A DNA stretch of 64,000 nt, taken from NCBI RefSeq assembly GCF_000143625.1, contig NZ_GL379590.1, positions 31,323 through 95,322 of the forward strand, written 5' to 3'. Source of the DNA: Candidatus Regiella insecticola LSR1. GTDB lineage: Bacteria > Pseudomonadota > Gammaproteobacteria > Enterobacterales > Enterobacteriaceae. Both the position numbers and the translations under genes were made by a program. The first letter of the stretch is position 1. Every line of letters starts with the position of its first letter. Below the pieces are notes generated by a model that had not been told where the DNA came from, ran no database searches, and saw nothing but the letters and a program-made list of their open reading frames with translations. Shown here piece after piece: positions 50,978 to 59,435 of this stretch.

Positions 50978-51610
50978 ATGAAGAATGACAATAAAAAACA
51001 GCACCCCCCTATCGATAAAACTGTAGAAGAAAAAAATGCACCCGCCATCGAGCCGCTAACAAAAGATAGTCCAAAAGACAATGTTGCTGAAAACAATGCT
51101 ACCGATGATCCACGGATCGCCACATTAGAAGCTAAATTAGCGGCATTGGAAACCGAATTGGCTGAAGCCTTGAAAAGAGAAAAGGAATCTGAGCCACGTC
51201 ATCAGGCTGATATCGCTAATATGCTCCGTCGAACTCAAAACGATATCGAAAAAGCACACAAATTCGCGCTGGACAAATTTGCCATTGCATTATTACCTAC
51301 CCTGGATAATTTAGAAAAAGCGTTGGAAACGGACAATCATTCTAATTCTACATTGGCTGCCACGATTGAAGGCGTTGAACTTACGCTGAAATCTTTTCAA
51401 GATACGATCAAAAAATTTGGCATTGAAATCATTGCTGATACTAACGTGCCACTGGATCCTAATTTGCATCAGGCGATGGCTTTAGTTGACTCAAAAGAAT
51501 ATCAACCCAACCATGTGGTGACGGTAATGCAAAAAGGCTATAAGCTGAATGGCCGTTTGTTACGTCCCGCGATGGTCACCGTCAGCAAAGACAGTAAAGA
51601 AAAAACATAA
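50978..51610 (+). CDS. grpE: Nucleotide exchange factor GrpE
   Basis: GrpE releases ADP from DnaK. The 210-residue protein has an acidic, low-complexity N-tail, a long coiled-coil helix ([20 protein letters not shown]) and the C-terminal beta domain ([31 protein letters not shown]). AGGAG precedes the ATG. Expression is expected to be heat-induced from the promoter just upstream. Intact. Confidence 0.96.
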   Translation: MKNDNKKQHPPIDKTVEEKNAPAIEPLTKDSPKDNVAENNATDDPRIATLEAKLAALETELAEALKREKESEPRHQADIANMLRRTQNDIEKAHKFALDKFAIALLPTLDNLEKALETDNHSNSTLAATIEGVELTLKSFQDTIKKFGIEIIADTNVPLDPNLHQAMALVDSKEYQPNHVVTVMQKGYKLNGRLLRPAMVTVSKDSKEKT

Positions 51611-51624
51611 GATTTATTCTTTTC

Positions 51625-51731
51625 TTAAGCTGAATTAGTCTCATTTGATTCAAGGCGGAGGAGCACAGACAGTACAAATAGTACGGCAAACGACGACAAC
51701 GCTTAAATCAAATGAGACTGATTTAGCTATA
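51625..51731. repeat. R3 palindromic repeat, copy b
   Basis: About 107 bp with arms CTGAATTAGTCTCATTTGATT / AATCAAATGAGACTGATTTA and core GACAGTACAAATAGTACGGC. The paired change of TTAA to TCTC and of its partner to GAGA in the arms is compensatory, which supports selection or gene conversion for pairing. Confidence 0.85.
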
Positions 51732-51736
51732 GGCAC

Positions 51737-51808
51737 TAGACTTCTTGCAAAATAGTAACTCGTGACGCGAAATCAAGACACGCACGGCAGTTTGTGCAAG
51801 AAGTCTGT
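51737..51808. repeat. R2-like repeat, short diverged copy
   Basis: 72 bp, TAGACTTCTTGCAAAATAG to TTTGTGCAAGAAGTCT, with internal CTCGTGACGCG shared with R2b. It sits five bases after R3b, making a compound repeat between grpE and ung. Confidence 0.7.
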
Positions 51809-51825
51809 GTCTTTCATTGACTTTT

Positions 51826-52506
51826 TTACTCTGTTAATTCCGGTTGCCACCGTATCGACGCCAATTTCTGCTGTTGCAGTAATTGATTTACTTGCGAAAA
51901 ATGACGACAACCAAAAAAGCCTCGATGCGCAGACAAGGGGGATGGATGAGGTGCTTGCAACACAAAATGGCGCTTTCTATCAATGATACTGCCTTTTTTT
52001 TGCGCATGAGCCCCCCACAATAAAAAGATAACCCCGGTACGATATTCATTTAGCGCCGCGACAACCCTATCGGTAAACTGTTCCCAGCCAAGATGAGCAT
52101 GAGAATGGGCTTTACCCGCTTCCACCGTCAATACCGTATTCAGTAATAGCACTCCTTGTTCCGCCCAACTTTGTAAACAACCGTGATCAGGATAGGTAAA
52201 ATCAGCAATATCCTGTACTAATTCCTTATAGATGTTCACTAATGAGGGGGGCGCTGGCACACCAGGTAGCACCGAAAAGGATAAGCCATGTGCTTGATTT
52301 AACCCATGATAAGGATCTTGGCCAAGAATAATGACCTTGACATGCGCAAATTGAGTAAAACGAAATGCATTAAAAACGTCTTTTTGGGCAGGATAGATTA
52401 TTTTACCCGCATGACGCTGCGCTGCTACATAGCTCAGAGTGTCACGAAAATAAGGTTTTTCTTTTTCTTGACCGATAACGTCGTGCCAAGTAAGGACGGT
52501 CGACAT
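51826..52506 (-). CDS. ung: Uracil-DNA glycosylase Ung
   Basis: Ung removes uracil from DNA, starting base-excision repair. The 226-residue frame has the catalytic water-activating loop GQDPYHG (Asp63), [22 protein letters not shown] and the [11 protein letters not shown] minor-groove loop with the key His. Intact. In E. coli ung is near srmB and grpE, so local synteny is partly kept. Confidence 0.96.
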   Translation of the reverse strand: MSTVLTWHDVIGQEKEKPYFRDTLSYVAAQRHAGKIIYPAQKDVFNAFRFTQFAHVKVIILGQDPYHGLNQAHGLSFSVLPGVPAPPSLVNIYKELVQDIADFTYPDHGCLQSWAEQGVLLLNTVLTVEAGKAHSHAHLGWEQFTDRVVAALNEYRTGVIFLLWGAHAQKKGSIIDRKRHFVLQAPHPSPLSAHRGFFGCRHFSQVNQLLQQQKLASIRWQPELTE

Positions 52507-52557
52507 TAGTACTCTCCTTTAATTTTTCTGCGCTTTTTAAGCCCTTTTTTTGACAAA

Positions 52558-52663
52558 AGACGGCTTGCAAAACTGTCGTCCGGAAGGGAATACACTTCGG
52601 GGATTCGATTGATTGCCGCTTTGCCGTAACTCGAAATTCATTGGGTATAAGGCAAGAAGTCTA
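52558..52663. repeat. Compound repeat: truncated ERIC nested in R2-like ends
   Basis: Left AGACGGCTTGCAAAACTGTC and right GGCAAGAAGTCTA resemble the R2-like ends at 51737. Between them lies a truncated ERIC (52591-52649, TACACTTCGGGGATTCGATT to ATTCATTGGGTATA). It fills the ung-srmB gap. Confidence 0.72.
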
Positions 52664-52676
52664 AAATATCAGCGAT

Positions 52677-54026
52677 TCAACTAGTAGGAACATCCATATC
52701 TACTAATTTTTTAGTCGGCTGGCGTCGTTTACCGATATTTTTGCTATCACGATGACGTATTTTTTGCTTGGGTTTTTCTTTGCCCGCCTCTTTTTTTGCT
52801 TTACGCTTCGCCGAAACGGCTTTCGAGGGTTTACCTGTGAACTTTTTACTTGGTGCCTTACTTTTCGGACGTAATTCCTCTATCACACGCGGTTTTAGGG
52901 ATTCATCGAAATAACGTCCTGCCTTGAGATAACGCCCTACCTTTTGTAACAACAGATAATCATGGTTTTCAATCAAAGAAATTGCCGTGCCCTTTCGACC
53001 CGCTCGTCCAGTACGGCCAATACGATGCAAGTAAACATCGGCAGTACGCGGCATATCGAAATTGAAGACATGGCTAATATCATCAATATCTAGCCCGCGA
53101 GAAGCCACATCTGTTGCCACCAATACATTAATTCGACCGTCATTTAAACGAATGACCGCTTCTGTTCGTTTTGCCTGAATCATTTTTCCCTCAAGATACC
53201 AGGCATGAATGTCTGCTTCACGTAACCAGCCAACCAACTCATGTACCCGTTCGCACGTACGGACAAAAATAATAGATTTTTTTACCTCCGGCTGTGTTAA
53301 CAAATGGCATAACAATGCTTTTTTATGCTCAATATCGTCAGCACGGTAATACCATTGAATAATTTTTTTACGTTCTCGTCTGGACGGATCAGCGTCTAGC
53401 TCTAGCGGATCTTTCAGGATCCGTTTCGCAAATTCACGTATCGCTTCACCTTCTAAGGTTGCTGAAAACAACAACGTTTGCTTACGGCAACAGGTTTTAG
53501 CGGCGATGGCTTCAATATCTTTCGCAAACCCCATGTCCAGCATACGATCAGCTTCATCAAGAATGAGCGTTTCCACAGCATGGCAATCAAAATTTTCTTC
53601 TTGAATATATTGCAATAAACGCCCGGTAGTCGCGACCACGATATCTTGATTTTCAGTAAATATCTCTGCGTGATTCATATAAGCCACTCCGCCAGTGATC
53701 GTCGTTATAGCAAGAGAGGTATTTACTGCTAATTCATTTGCTTGTTCAGCAACTTGCATAGCAAGTTCACGAGTGGGTGTTAAAATCAAAATACGTGGCG
53801 GACCCGATTTCCTACGTGGAAAATCTAATAAGTGTTGCAAAATCGGCAGTAAAAACGCAGCCGTTTTCCCGGTACCTGTGGGCGCAGAGCCCAGCAGATC
53901 ACGCCCCTCCATCGCCGCTGGGATCGCCATTGCCTGAATGGCCGTTGGGCGCTGGTAACCTTTATCGTTCAACGCTTTAATTAAACGGTCATTAAGATCA
54001 AATTCCGAAAAATGAATAGCAGTCAT
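52677..54026 (-). CDS. srmB: DEAD-box RNA helicase SrmB
   Basis: SrmB assists early 50S ribosome assembly. The 449-residue frame has the Q motif (YQRPTAIQAMAIPAA), Walker A SAPTGTGKTAA, DEAD (LILDEADRMLD), SAT (LLFSATLEGE) and HRIGRTGRAGRKG. A basic C-tail rich in Lys/Arg follows, longer than needed for the helicase core and typical of SrmB. Adjacent to ung and nadB. Intact. Confidence 0.95.
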   Translation of the reverse strand: MTAIHFSEFDLNDRLIKALNDKGYQRPTAIQAMAIPAAMEGRDLLGSAPTGTGKTAAFLLPILQHLLDFPRRKSGPPRILILTPTRELAMQVAEQANELAVNTSLAITTITGGVAYMNHAEIFTENQDIVVATTGRLLQYIQEENFDCHAVETLILDEADRMLDMGFAKDIEAIAAKTCCRKQTLLFSATLEGEAIREFAKRILKDPLELDADPSRRERKKIIQWYYRADDIEHKKALLCHLLTQPEVKKSIIFVRTCERVHELVGWLREADIHAWYLEGKMIQAKRTEAVIRLNDGRINVLVATDVASRGLDIDDISHVFNFDMPRTADVYLHRIGRTGRAGRKGTAISLIENHDYLLLQKVGRYLKAGRYFDESLKPRVIEELRPKSKAPSKKFTGKPSKAVSAKRKAKKEAGKEKPKQKIRHRDSKNIGKRRQPTKKLVDMDVPTS

Positions 54027-54159
54027 GGTATTCCTTGTATTAGTTTGCTGATGACAAAAAACAGCGCTTTTTCACCGATTTTTTTCAATTCAGCGTAGCT
54101 CAAGAAGATGTTGAATAGTCTCTGAGTACTGTATTGATTTTACGGCACATTGGATAAGT

Positions 54160-55764
54160 TTAGGGAGCAAGAATAGTGGGTTGTGGGCTGCTTACCTGGT
54201 TCGGATAATCAAGGGTATAATGTAAACCTCTACTTTCTTTTCTTTCCATTGCACAACGGACAATTAATTCAGCCACTTGCACTAAATTACGTAATTCTAA
54301 TAAATTATTTGAGAGTCGAAAATTAGCGTAATATTCATTTACTTCCTGCTGTAATATGTTAATCCGTCGCAGAGCACGTTCCAGCCTTTTCGTGCTACGT
54401 TCAATACCAACATAATTCCACATAAATAAACGCAATTCATGCCAATTATGCTGAATAATAACTCGTTCGTCAGAATTATCTACGCGACTTTCATCCCATT
54501 TTGGCAACTTATCGGCCAGTTTTTCGCGGGGCAAAAGGGTTAAAATATCTTGTGCTGCAGACCAACCATACACCAAACATTCCAGCAATGAATTTGAAGC
54601 CATGCGGTTGGCGCCGTGTAAACCAGTATAACTGACTTCACCAATGGCATAGAGGCCATCGAGATCAGTACGACCATGTTGATCAACCATCACACCACCA
54701 CAGGTATAGTGGGCAGCAGGTAAGATGGGGATCTTATCTGTGGTTAAATTAATATCTAATGACAATAACTTTTCATAAATCATAGGAAAGTGTTGTATGA
54801 CAAAATCAGCGGGCTTATGGCTGATATCCAGATACATACAATCGGTACCCAATCGCTTCATTTCATGATCAATGGCGCGAGCAACAACATCACGCGGCGC
54901 CAACTCACCCCGCGGATCAAAATCAAACATAAAGCGGCTACCATCAGGACGTTTTAGATAAGCGCCCTCACCACGTAGTGCTTCGGTTAATAGAAAATTG
55001 CGTGCGGAAGGATGAAACAAACAAGTGGGATGAAACTGATTAAATTCTAAATTAGCCACCCGGCAACCCGCACGCCAAGCCATCGCAATACCATCACCAG
55101 ATGAAATGTCTGGGTTGGTGGTATATTGATAGACTTTAGCTGCTCCACCGGTGGCTAATACCAGCGCTTTGGTGCGAAAAGTTTCTACTCTTTCTAACTC
55201 TCGATTCCAAACATAAGCACCAACAACACGCTTGGTGCCCGGTAAGCCAATTTTGCTAGAAGTAATCAGGTCTACCGCATTACAGCGTTCTTTTACACAA
55301 ATATTAGGATGGGTAGTGGTTTTACTTATGAGCGTATTTTGTACTGCCTTGCCGGTGGTATCTGCACTATGCAAAATACGACGGTGGCTGTGCCCCCCTT
55401 CACGCGTTAAGTGATAACGCTCTTTGCCCATAGTGCTGGTTTCAGTATCAAAAACAACACCCTGATCAATCAGCCACTGTACACAATGCCGTGCATTACT
55501 CGCAATAAATTCAACCGATTGGGGATCACATAGCCCAGCACCAGCAATAAGCGTGTCATTAACATGCGATGCTATACTGTCTGTTTCATCAAAAACCGCC
55601 GCTATACCGCCTTGAGCGTAAAACGTCGCACCCTCTTGCAGTAATTCTTTACTCAGAACAACGACTTTACAACCAGACGATGCCAGTCGCAAAGCCAAGG
55701 ATAAGCCTGCTGCTCCACTACCAATAATCAAAACATCGCTAACGTATTCAGAACGTGCAGGCAT
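54160..55764 (-). CDS. nadB: L-aspartate oxidase NadB
   Basis: NadB is the FAD enzyme that makes iminoaspartate, the first step of NAD synthesis. The 534-residue frame has the dinucleotide-binding [56 protein letters not shown] and the capping-domain C-terminus. Divergent from rpoE as in E. coli. Intact, which implies de novo NAD synthesis if nadA and nadC exist elsewhere. Confidence 0.96.
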   Translation of the reverse strand: MPARSEYVSDVLIIGSGAAGLSLALRLASSGCKVVVLSKELLQEGATFYAQGGIAAVFDETDSIASHVNDTLIAGAGLCDPQSVEFIASNARHCVQWLIDQGVVFDTETSTMGKERYHLTREGGHSHRRILHSADTTGKAVQNTLISKTTTHPNICVKERCNAVDLITSSKIGLPGTKRVVGAYVWNRELERVETFRTKALVLATGGAAKVYQYTTNPDISSGDGIAMAWRAGCRVANLEFNQFHPTCLFHPSARNFLLTEALRGEGAYLKRPDGSRFMFDFDPRGELAPRDVVARAIDHEMKRLGTDCMYLDISHKPADFVIQHFPMIYEKLLSLDINLTTDKIPILPAAHYTCGGVMVDQHGRTDLDGLYAIGEVSYTGLHGANRMASNSLLECLVYGWSAAQDILTLLPREKLADKLPKWDESRVDNSDERVIIQHNWHELRLFMWNYVGIERSTKRLERALRRINILQQEVNEYYANFRLSNNLLELRNLVQVAELIVRCAMERKESRGLHYTLDYPNQVSSPQPTILAP

Positions 55765-55832
55765 AAGGTATCATATCAACAGAATAAAATTAGGTTTCAT
55801 GTTAGCCTATTTGGTCAAGTAAAAGCTATGAA

Positions 55833-55981
55833 TATACCCTTCGCCTTTGAAGTCGCCGAATTGTTGGCTGCGGGGGCTCGCCTTGTCAGGTAGTATGTCT
55901 ACGCTCATCGGTCGCCCGCCCTGGCAACCGAAGGCAACTTCAAAGGCAACTTCAAAGGCAACTTCAAAGGCGAAGAGTATA
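55833..55981 (-). repeat. ERIC-type repeat with tandem 12-bp arm expansion, rpoE leader
   Basis: 149 bp, longer than usual because the unit GGCAACTTCAAA occurs three times in a row near the right arm. It ends 33 bases before rpoE and therefore lies in the nadB-rpoE regulatory region. Confidence 0.9.
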
Positions 55982-56014
55982 GACATAACACTGGATATCG
56001 GGAGCTTAATTTAA

Positions 56015-56590
56015 ATGCGTGAGCAGTTAACGGATCAAATACTGGTCGAGCAGGTTCAAAAAGGAGATCAACAATCTTTCAACCTACTGGTTATTCGTTA
56101 CCAGAACAAAGTTGCCGGCCTTGTATCTCGATATGTTCCGCAAGGGGATATACCTGATGTAGTACAGGAAGCTTTTATTAAAGCCTATCGAGCGTTAACC
56201 TCATTTCGTGGCGAAAGTGCTTTTTATACGTGGTTGTATCGTATAGCAATAAACACCGCAAAAAATTATTTAATTACGCAAAAACGGCGTCCTCCATCAA
56301 ACGATATTGATGTGGATGATGTGGAAAACAACGAAAATATAGCCGCATTGAAAGAAATATCGAACCCTGAGAATTTAATGTTGTCCGATGAGTTAAGACA
56401 GATTGTTTTCCAGACCATTGCGATTCTCCCGGAAGATCTTCGTATGGCAATTACACTCCGTGAGCTAGATAATTTAAGCTATGAAGAAATAGCGACTATT
56501 ATGGATTGTCCGGTCGGTACGGTTCGTTCCCGTATTTTTCGAGCTAGAGAAGCTATTGATAGCAAAATTCAGCCATTGATACAAAGATAA
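56015..56590 (+). CDS. rpoE: Extracytoplasmic stress sigma factor RpoE
   Basis: RpoE (sigma-E) directs the envelope-stress response. The 191-residue frame matches the enteric protein: region 2 (DVVQEAFIKAYRALTSFRGE, FYTWLYRIAINTAKNYL) and region 4 (LDNLSYEEIATIMDCPVGTV). The ATG follows GGAG. The stop is directly followed by an ERIC that separates it from rseA. No GAACTT-type autoregulatory promoter was found in the gap, where an ERIC has inserted. Intact. Confidence 0.97.
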   Translation: MREQLTDQILVEQVQKGDQQSFNLLVIRYQNKVAGLVSRYVPQGDIPDVVQEAFIKAYRALTSFRGESAFYTWLYRIAINTAKNYLITQKRRPPSNDIDVDDVENNENIAALKEISNPENLMLSDELRQIVFQTIAILPEDLRMAITLRELDNLSYEEIATIMDCPVGTVRSRIFRAREAIDSKIQPLIQR

Positions 56591-56716
56591 TATACCCTTC
56601 GCCTTTGAAGCTGCCTTCGGCTGCCAGGGCGCCCGACCGATGAGCGTAGATTATACTACGTGATTCGGCGAATACCCGCAGCTAACAACGCGGTAGCTTC
56701 AAAGGCGAAGGGTATA
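56591..56716 (+). repeat. ERIC-type repeat, rpoE-rseA junction
   Basis: 126 bp, starting at the base after the rpoE stop and ending 22 bases before the rseA ATG, inside what is normally one tight operon. Confidence 0.92.
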
Positions 56717-56738
56717 GACCTACAAAAGGTACTTAGGC

Positions 56739-57359
56739 ATGAAAAAAGAAAAGCTTTCCGCTTTGATAGATGGAGAAAATTTTGATGCTGAATTGATAAA
56801 TTCTTTATCAAAAGATGAAAAACTTCAGCAAAGTTGGCGTAGTTATCATTTAATTCGTGATATTTTGCGCACCGATGATAGCGCCAGTGGAGCCTTAAAT
56901 TTAGATGTTTCACAGGCTGTCGCTGATGCGATCAAAAAAGAATCGGGGTTATATTTGCCACCAATGACCGAGGAAAGCCCGGCGTCAATAAAATGGCCTA
57001 CTTTGCAAAAGATCTCTCCTCGCTGGATCAGTCAAATAACCCAAGTGGCGATTGCGGCCTGTGTATGTGTTGCTGTGCTCATTAGTGTTCAATCATATGA
57101 GCAACCAGCAATATCAGATTTGCAACCTGAATCCCCTAGATTTAATACATTGCCAATATTTAATACCTTACCGGTAATGGGAATGAAAGCTTCACCCGTT
57201 GGTTTAAATGGAGATTCTAACAAAAATCCACCACCTCATCAGGTAAAAGAGCTGCTTCAACGTATCGCTGTATCACGACAGCAATATTTTGGCTTAGAGC
57301 CTCCAACACCTTATGCTGGGCTAGACTACTACTCACCAAGCACTTATTCAGAAGATTAA
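56739..57359 (+). CDS. rseA: Anti-sigma-E factor RseA
   Basis: RseA holds RpoE at the membrane until DegS/RseP cleavage. The 206-residue protein has the cytoplasmic sigma-binding part (KEKLSALIDGENFDAELINS, SYHLIRDILRTDD), one membrane span (VAIAACVCVAVLISVQSY) and a periplasmic tail with FNTLPVMGMKASPVGL. The C-terminal region that contacts RseB is less recognisable. rseB should follow but is absent. Start preceded by AAAGGT. Confidence 0.92.
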   Translation: MKKEKLSALIDGENFDAELINSLSKDEKLQQSWRSYHLIRDILRTDDSASGALNLDVSQAVADAIKKESGLYLPPMTEESPASIKWPTLQKISPRWISQITQVAIAACVCVAVLISVQSYEQPAISDLQPESPRFNTLPIFNTLPVMGMKASPVGLNGDSNKNPPPHQVKELLQRIAVSRQQYFGLEPPTPYAGLDYYSPSTYSED

Positions 57360-57362
57360 AAA

Positions 57363-57813
57363 ATGATGAGAGAATGGGCGCCACCGTGGTTTCGTGGCAA
57401 CAGGGGGTGGCATTACTGCATTGTCAGCCTCGCAAAGCTTGTAATAACTGTCATTCCTCCAGGGGATGCGGGGGAGCCTTTAGCAATAATACAAATTCAA
57501 ATAAAGTGCATCGGTTGCAAATACCTATCTCACAGGCCTTGGTGCCGGGTCAGCAGGTTGAGCTAGGTTTCAGTGAAAGCGGTTTATTAGGTTGTGCGCT
57601 GCGCTGTTGGTCTATTTTTTACCTTTATTAGGCCTCATTAGCAGCAGTTTTTTTTGTCAGATGTTGTTTGATAAAGAAGCGATTACGGTTATCGGTGGAT
57701 TAATGGGTGGCATTTATGGTTTTATTATCGCTCGTATGGCCGCTGCAAAAATAGCAACCAAGGATACTTATCAACCAGTAGTATTTTCGGTAACCAAGCG
57801 TGAAACACCTTGA
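57363..57813 (+). pseudogene. rseC: SoxR-reducing/RseC family membrane protein, two frameshifts
   Basis: RseC is an inner-membrane protein of the sigma-E operon and Rsx-like redox systems. The frame starts MMREWA, then shifts near 57379 (family ATVVSWQ continues in the next frame). It keeps the cysteine motif CQPRKACNNCHSSRGCGG, and shifts again near 57599 where GCGCT is repeated in tandem (five extra bases). After that ALLVYFLPLLGL and the second membrane span continue to the normal end. It starts three bases after the rseA stop, which places it where rseB would stand. Confidence 0.9.
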
Positions 57814-58610
57814 AACATATTAATGCACTCTCTATAGCGGGAACCGACCCCAGTGGCGGGGCGGGTATTCAAGCTGATCTAAAAACTTTTTCTGCATTAC
57901 GTGCCTATGGCGCTAGCGTAATCACTGCATTAGTTGCACAAAATACCTGTGGGGTACAATCAATTTATAACATTGATCCCAACTTTATCGGTGCACAATT
58001 AGATTCAGTATTCAGTGATATGCGTATTGACACCACTAAAATAGGTATGCTAGCAAATAGTGCTATTATCAAAATCGTATCGGATAAATTATTGTGCTAC
58101 AAACCCCGTTATGTCGTCTTAGATCCGGTGATGTTGGCTAAAAGCGGCGATGCTTTGTTAGCACCAGAAGCAGTAAATGCACTTAAAAAATATCTGTTAC
58201 CACTCGTGTCTTTAGTCACACCAAATTTGCCAGAGGCAGCAGTATTACTCAATTGTTCACTGGCAAAAAATGAAGAACAAATGTATGAACAAGGGCTGGC
58301 ATTATTGCATTTGGGCTGCAAAAACGTATTGATGAAAGGGGGGCACCTAAATGGTAACGAGAGTCCGGATTGGTTATTTACAGCAGAAGGTCAATACCGC
58401 TTTACGCATACGCGGATAGATAGCTGCAACACACATGGCACAGGTTGTACCTTATCAGCAGCATTAGCAGCATTGCGACCTAGACATCATAATTGGCAAG
58501 AAAGTGTTCAAACGGCCAAAGATTATTTGCAACAAGCACTGGTACAAGCGAGCAGTTTAAACGTTGGCAAGGGAAACGGACCAGTACATCATTTCCATCA
58601 ATGGTGGTAA
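57810..58610 (+). CDS. thiD: Hydroxymethylpyrimidine/phosphomethylpyrimidine kinase ThiD
   Basis: ThiD phosphorylates HMP and HMP-P in thiamine synthesis or salvage. The 266-residue frame starts with TTG overlapping the rseC stop and reads KHINALSIAGTDPSGGAGIQ. AGIQADLKTFSAL, DPVMLAKSGDALL and the NTHGTGCTLSAALAAL ATP/Mg site are present. In E. coli thiD is with thiM, so this position is unusual for that species. Intact. Confidence 0.95.
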   Translation: MKHINALSIAGTDPSGGAGIQADLKTFSALRAYGASVITALVAQNTCGVQSIYNIDPNFIGAQLDSVFSDMRIDTTKIGMLANSAIIKIVSDKLLCYKPRYVVLDPVMLAKSGDALLAPEAVNALKKYLLPLVSLVTPNLPEAAVLLNCSLAKNEEQMYEQGLALLHLGCKNVLMKGGHLNGNESPDWLFTAEGQYRFTHTRIDSCNTHGTGCTLSAALAALRPRHHNWQESVQTAKDYLQQALVQASSLNVGKGNGPVHHFHQWW

Positions 58611-58621
58611 TACTCTGAACA

Positions 58622-58648
58622 AAATCAAATTAAACTGATTTGGCTATA
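58622..58648. repeat. R3 half repeat fused to ERIC
   Basis: AAATCAAATTAAACTGATTT then GGCTATA, the right arm of R3, whose terminal TATA is also the first TATA of the ERIC at 58647. Confidence 0.8.
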
Positions 58649-58772
58649 TACCCTTCGCCTTTCAAGTTACGGCTTTGTTGTCTGCGGGTGCTCGCCGAAT
58701 CACGTAGTCTATCTACGCTCATCGGTCGGTCGCCCTGGCCGCCTTGCCGTAACTCGAAATTCATTGGGTATA
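58647..58772 (-). repeat. ERIC-type repeat downstream of thiD
   Basis: 126 bp from TATACCCTTCGCCTTTCAAG to TTCATTGGGTATA. It lies between the R3 half repeat and the tnpB remnant, so three mobile relics are stacked. Confidence 0.92.
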
Positions 58773-58853
58773 ATACATCGGAGCGCCGATAACATTTTAG
58801 CGACAGGGCACAATACATCTGTGAATAAGAAGTGCAGCCAGGCTGTCCGTTGA
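58773..58853 (+). pseudogene. tnpB: C-terminal remnant of IS605-type TnpB
   Basis: One frame reads ADNILATGHNTSVNKKCSQA-VR and stop. ADxNAxxNIL..G is the C-terminal signature of TnpB, the RNA-guided nuclease of IS200/IS605 elements. All upstream parts, with the RuvC residues, are gone; an ERIC adjoins the break. Confidence 0.72.
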
Positions 58854-58936
58854 AGCAGGAGCCGGCTGAGGTAACTCAGATTTTTATCTAGAACGCGGTA
58901 GAAATCCTCACCATTTATCGCAGGGAGGATGTCAAC
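58830..58936 (+). ncRNA. Omega-RNA-like right end of an IS605-type element
   Basis: The 3' end of the tnpB remnant runs into GAAGCAGGAGCCGGCTGAGG, a small hairpin CTGAG/CTCAG (58865-58878), then a terminal hairpin CCTCACC/GCAGGGAGG (58906-58928) and GATGTCAAC. This is the layout of IS605-family right ends, which encode the guide scaffold (omega RNA) read through tnpB's 3' end. With tnpB lost it is an orphan. Any guide would start at about 58937, inside sixA. Confidence 0.62.
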
Positions 58937-59435
58937 TTGAAAGGGTTGATGCCTGGATCTTAGCTGTGAGCTGTGAAGGTCCTATTTGCCAACCGAAAGA
59001 GCCATGACCCGTATTCACATCTAAATCAATACAAGCAATAGCAGAAGTTGCAAACATCGGAGGGTATTGCCCAGGGCAAAGCTCCGCTACCAAGTAACCC
59101 ACCAACGGGAGATGTGAAATTAATAGCACGGCAGAACAGCCTTCTTTAGCTAAGGCCTGAAGATAACAAGTCATCAGAACAGCATCCCCTTCTGGAGTTA
59201 ATTCAGGCATAACCTCCTGTTCTCCAGGTAAAATCAATGCTTCGCGAGTGATGTCAAGCGTTTGCGTGGCACGCAAGTAAGGGCTGACTAGTATCTGCTC
59301 AATGTTCATTGACTGTTCATTTAACCAACTTGCTACCTGTAAAGACTCCTTTTTACCGCATAACGTCAAGGGTCTTTCTGCATCAGTAATGGCATCAAGT
59401 ACCGCATCACCATGCCTCATAATTAAAACTTGCAT
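58932..59435 (-). CDS. sixA: Phosphohistidine phosphatase SixA, C-terminus changed by IS605 end
   Basis: SixA removes phosphate from histidines of phosphorelay proteins such as ArcB and NPr. The 167-residue frame begins MQVLIMRHGDAVLDAITDAE with the catalytic His8 in RHG, and has LVSPYLRATQTLD and ISHLPLVGYLVAELCPG with the second His. The last residues (ASTLSS) and the TGA are read from the right end of the IS605-type relic, so the native C-terminal tail has been replaced. The catalytic core is intact. Confidence 0.92.
   Translation of the reverse strand: MQVLIMRHGDAVLDAITDAERPLTLCGKKESLQVASWLNEQSMNIEQILVSPYLRATQTLDITREALILPGEQEVMPELTPEGDAVLMTCYLQALAKEGCSAVLLISHLPLVGYLVAELCPGQYPPMFATSAIACIDLDVNTGHGSFGWQIGPSQLTAKIQASTLSS

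Noticed and set aside
58937..58960. Active guide RNA targeting a gene in this window
   Set aside because: Without tnpB and without expression data, a guide read from sixA sequence is only hypothetical.
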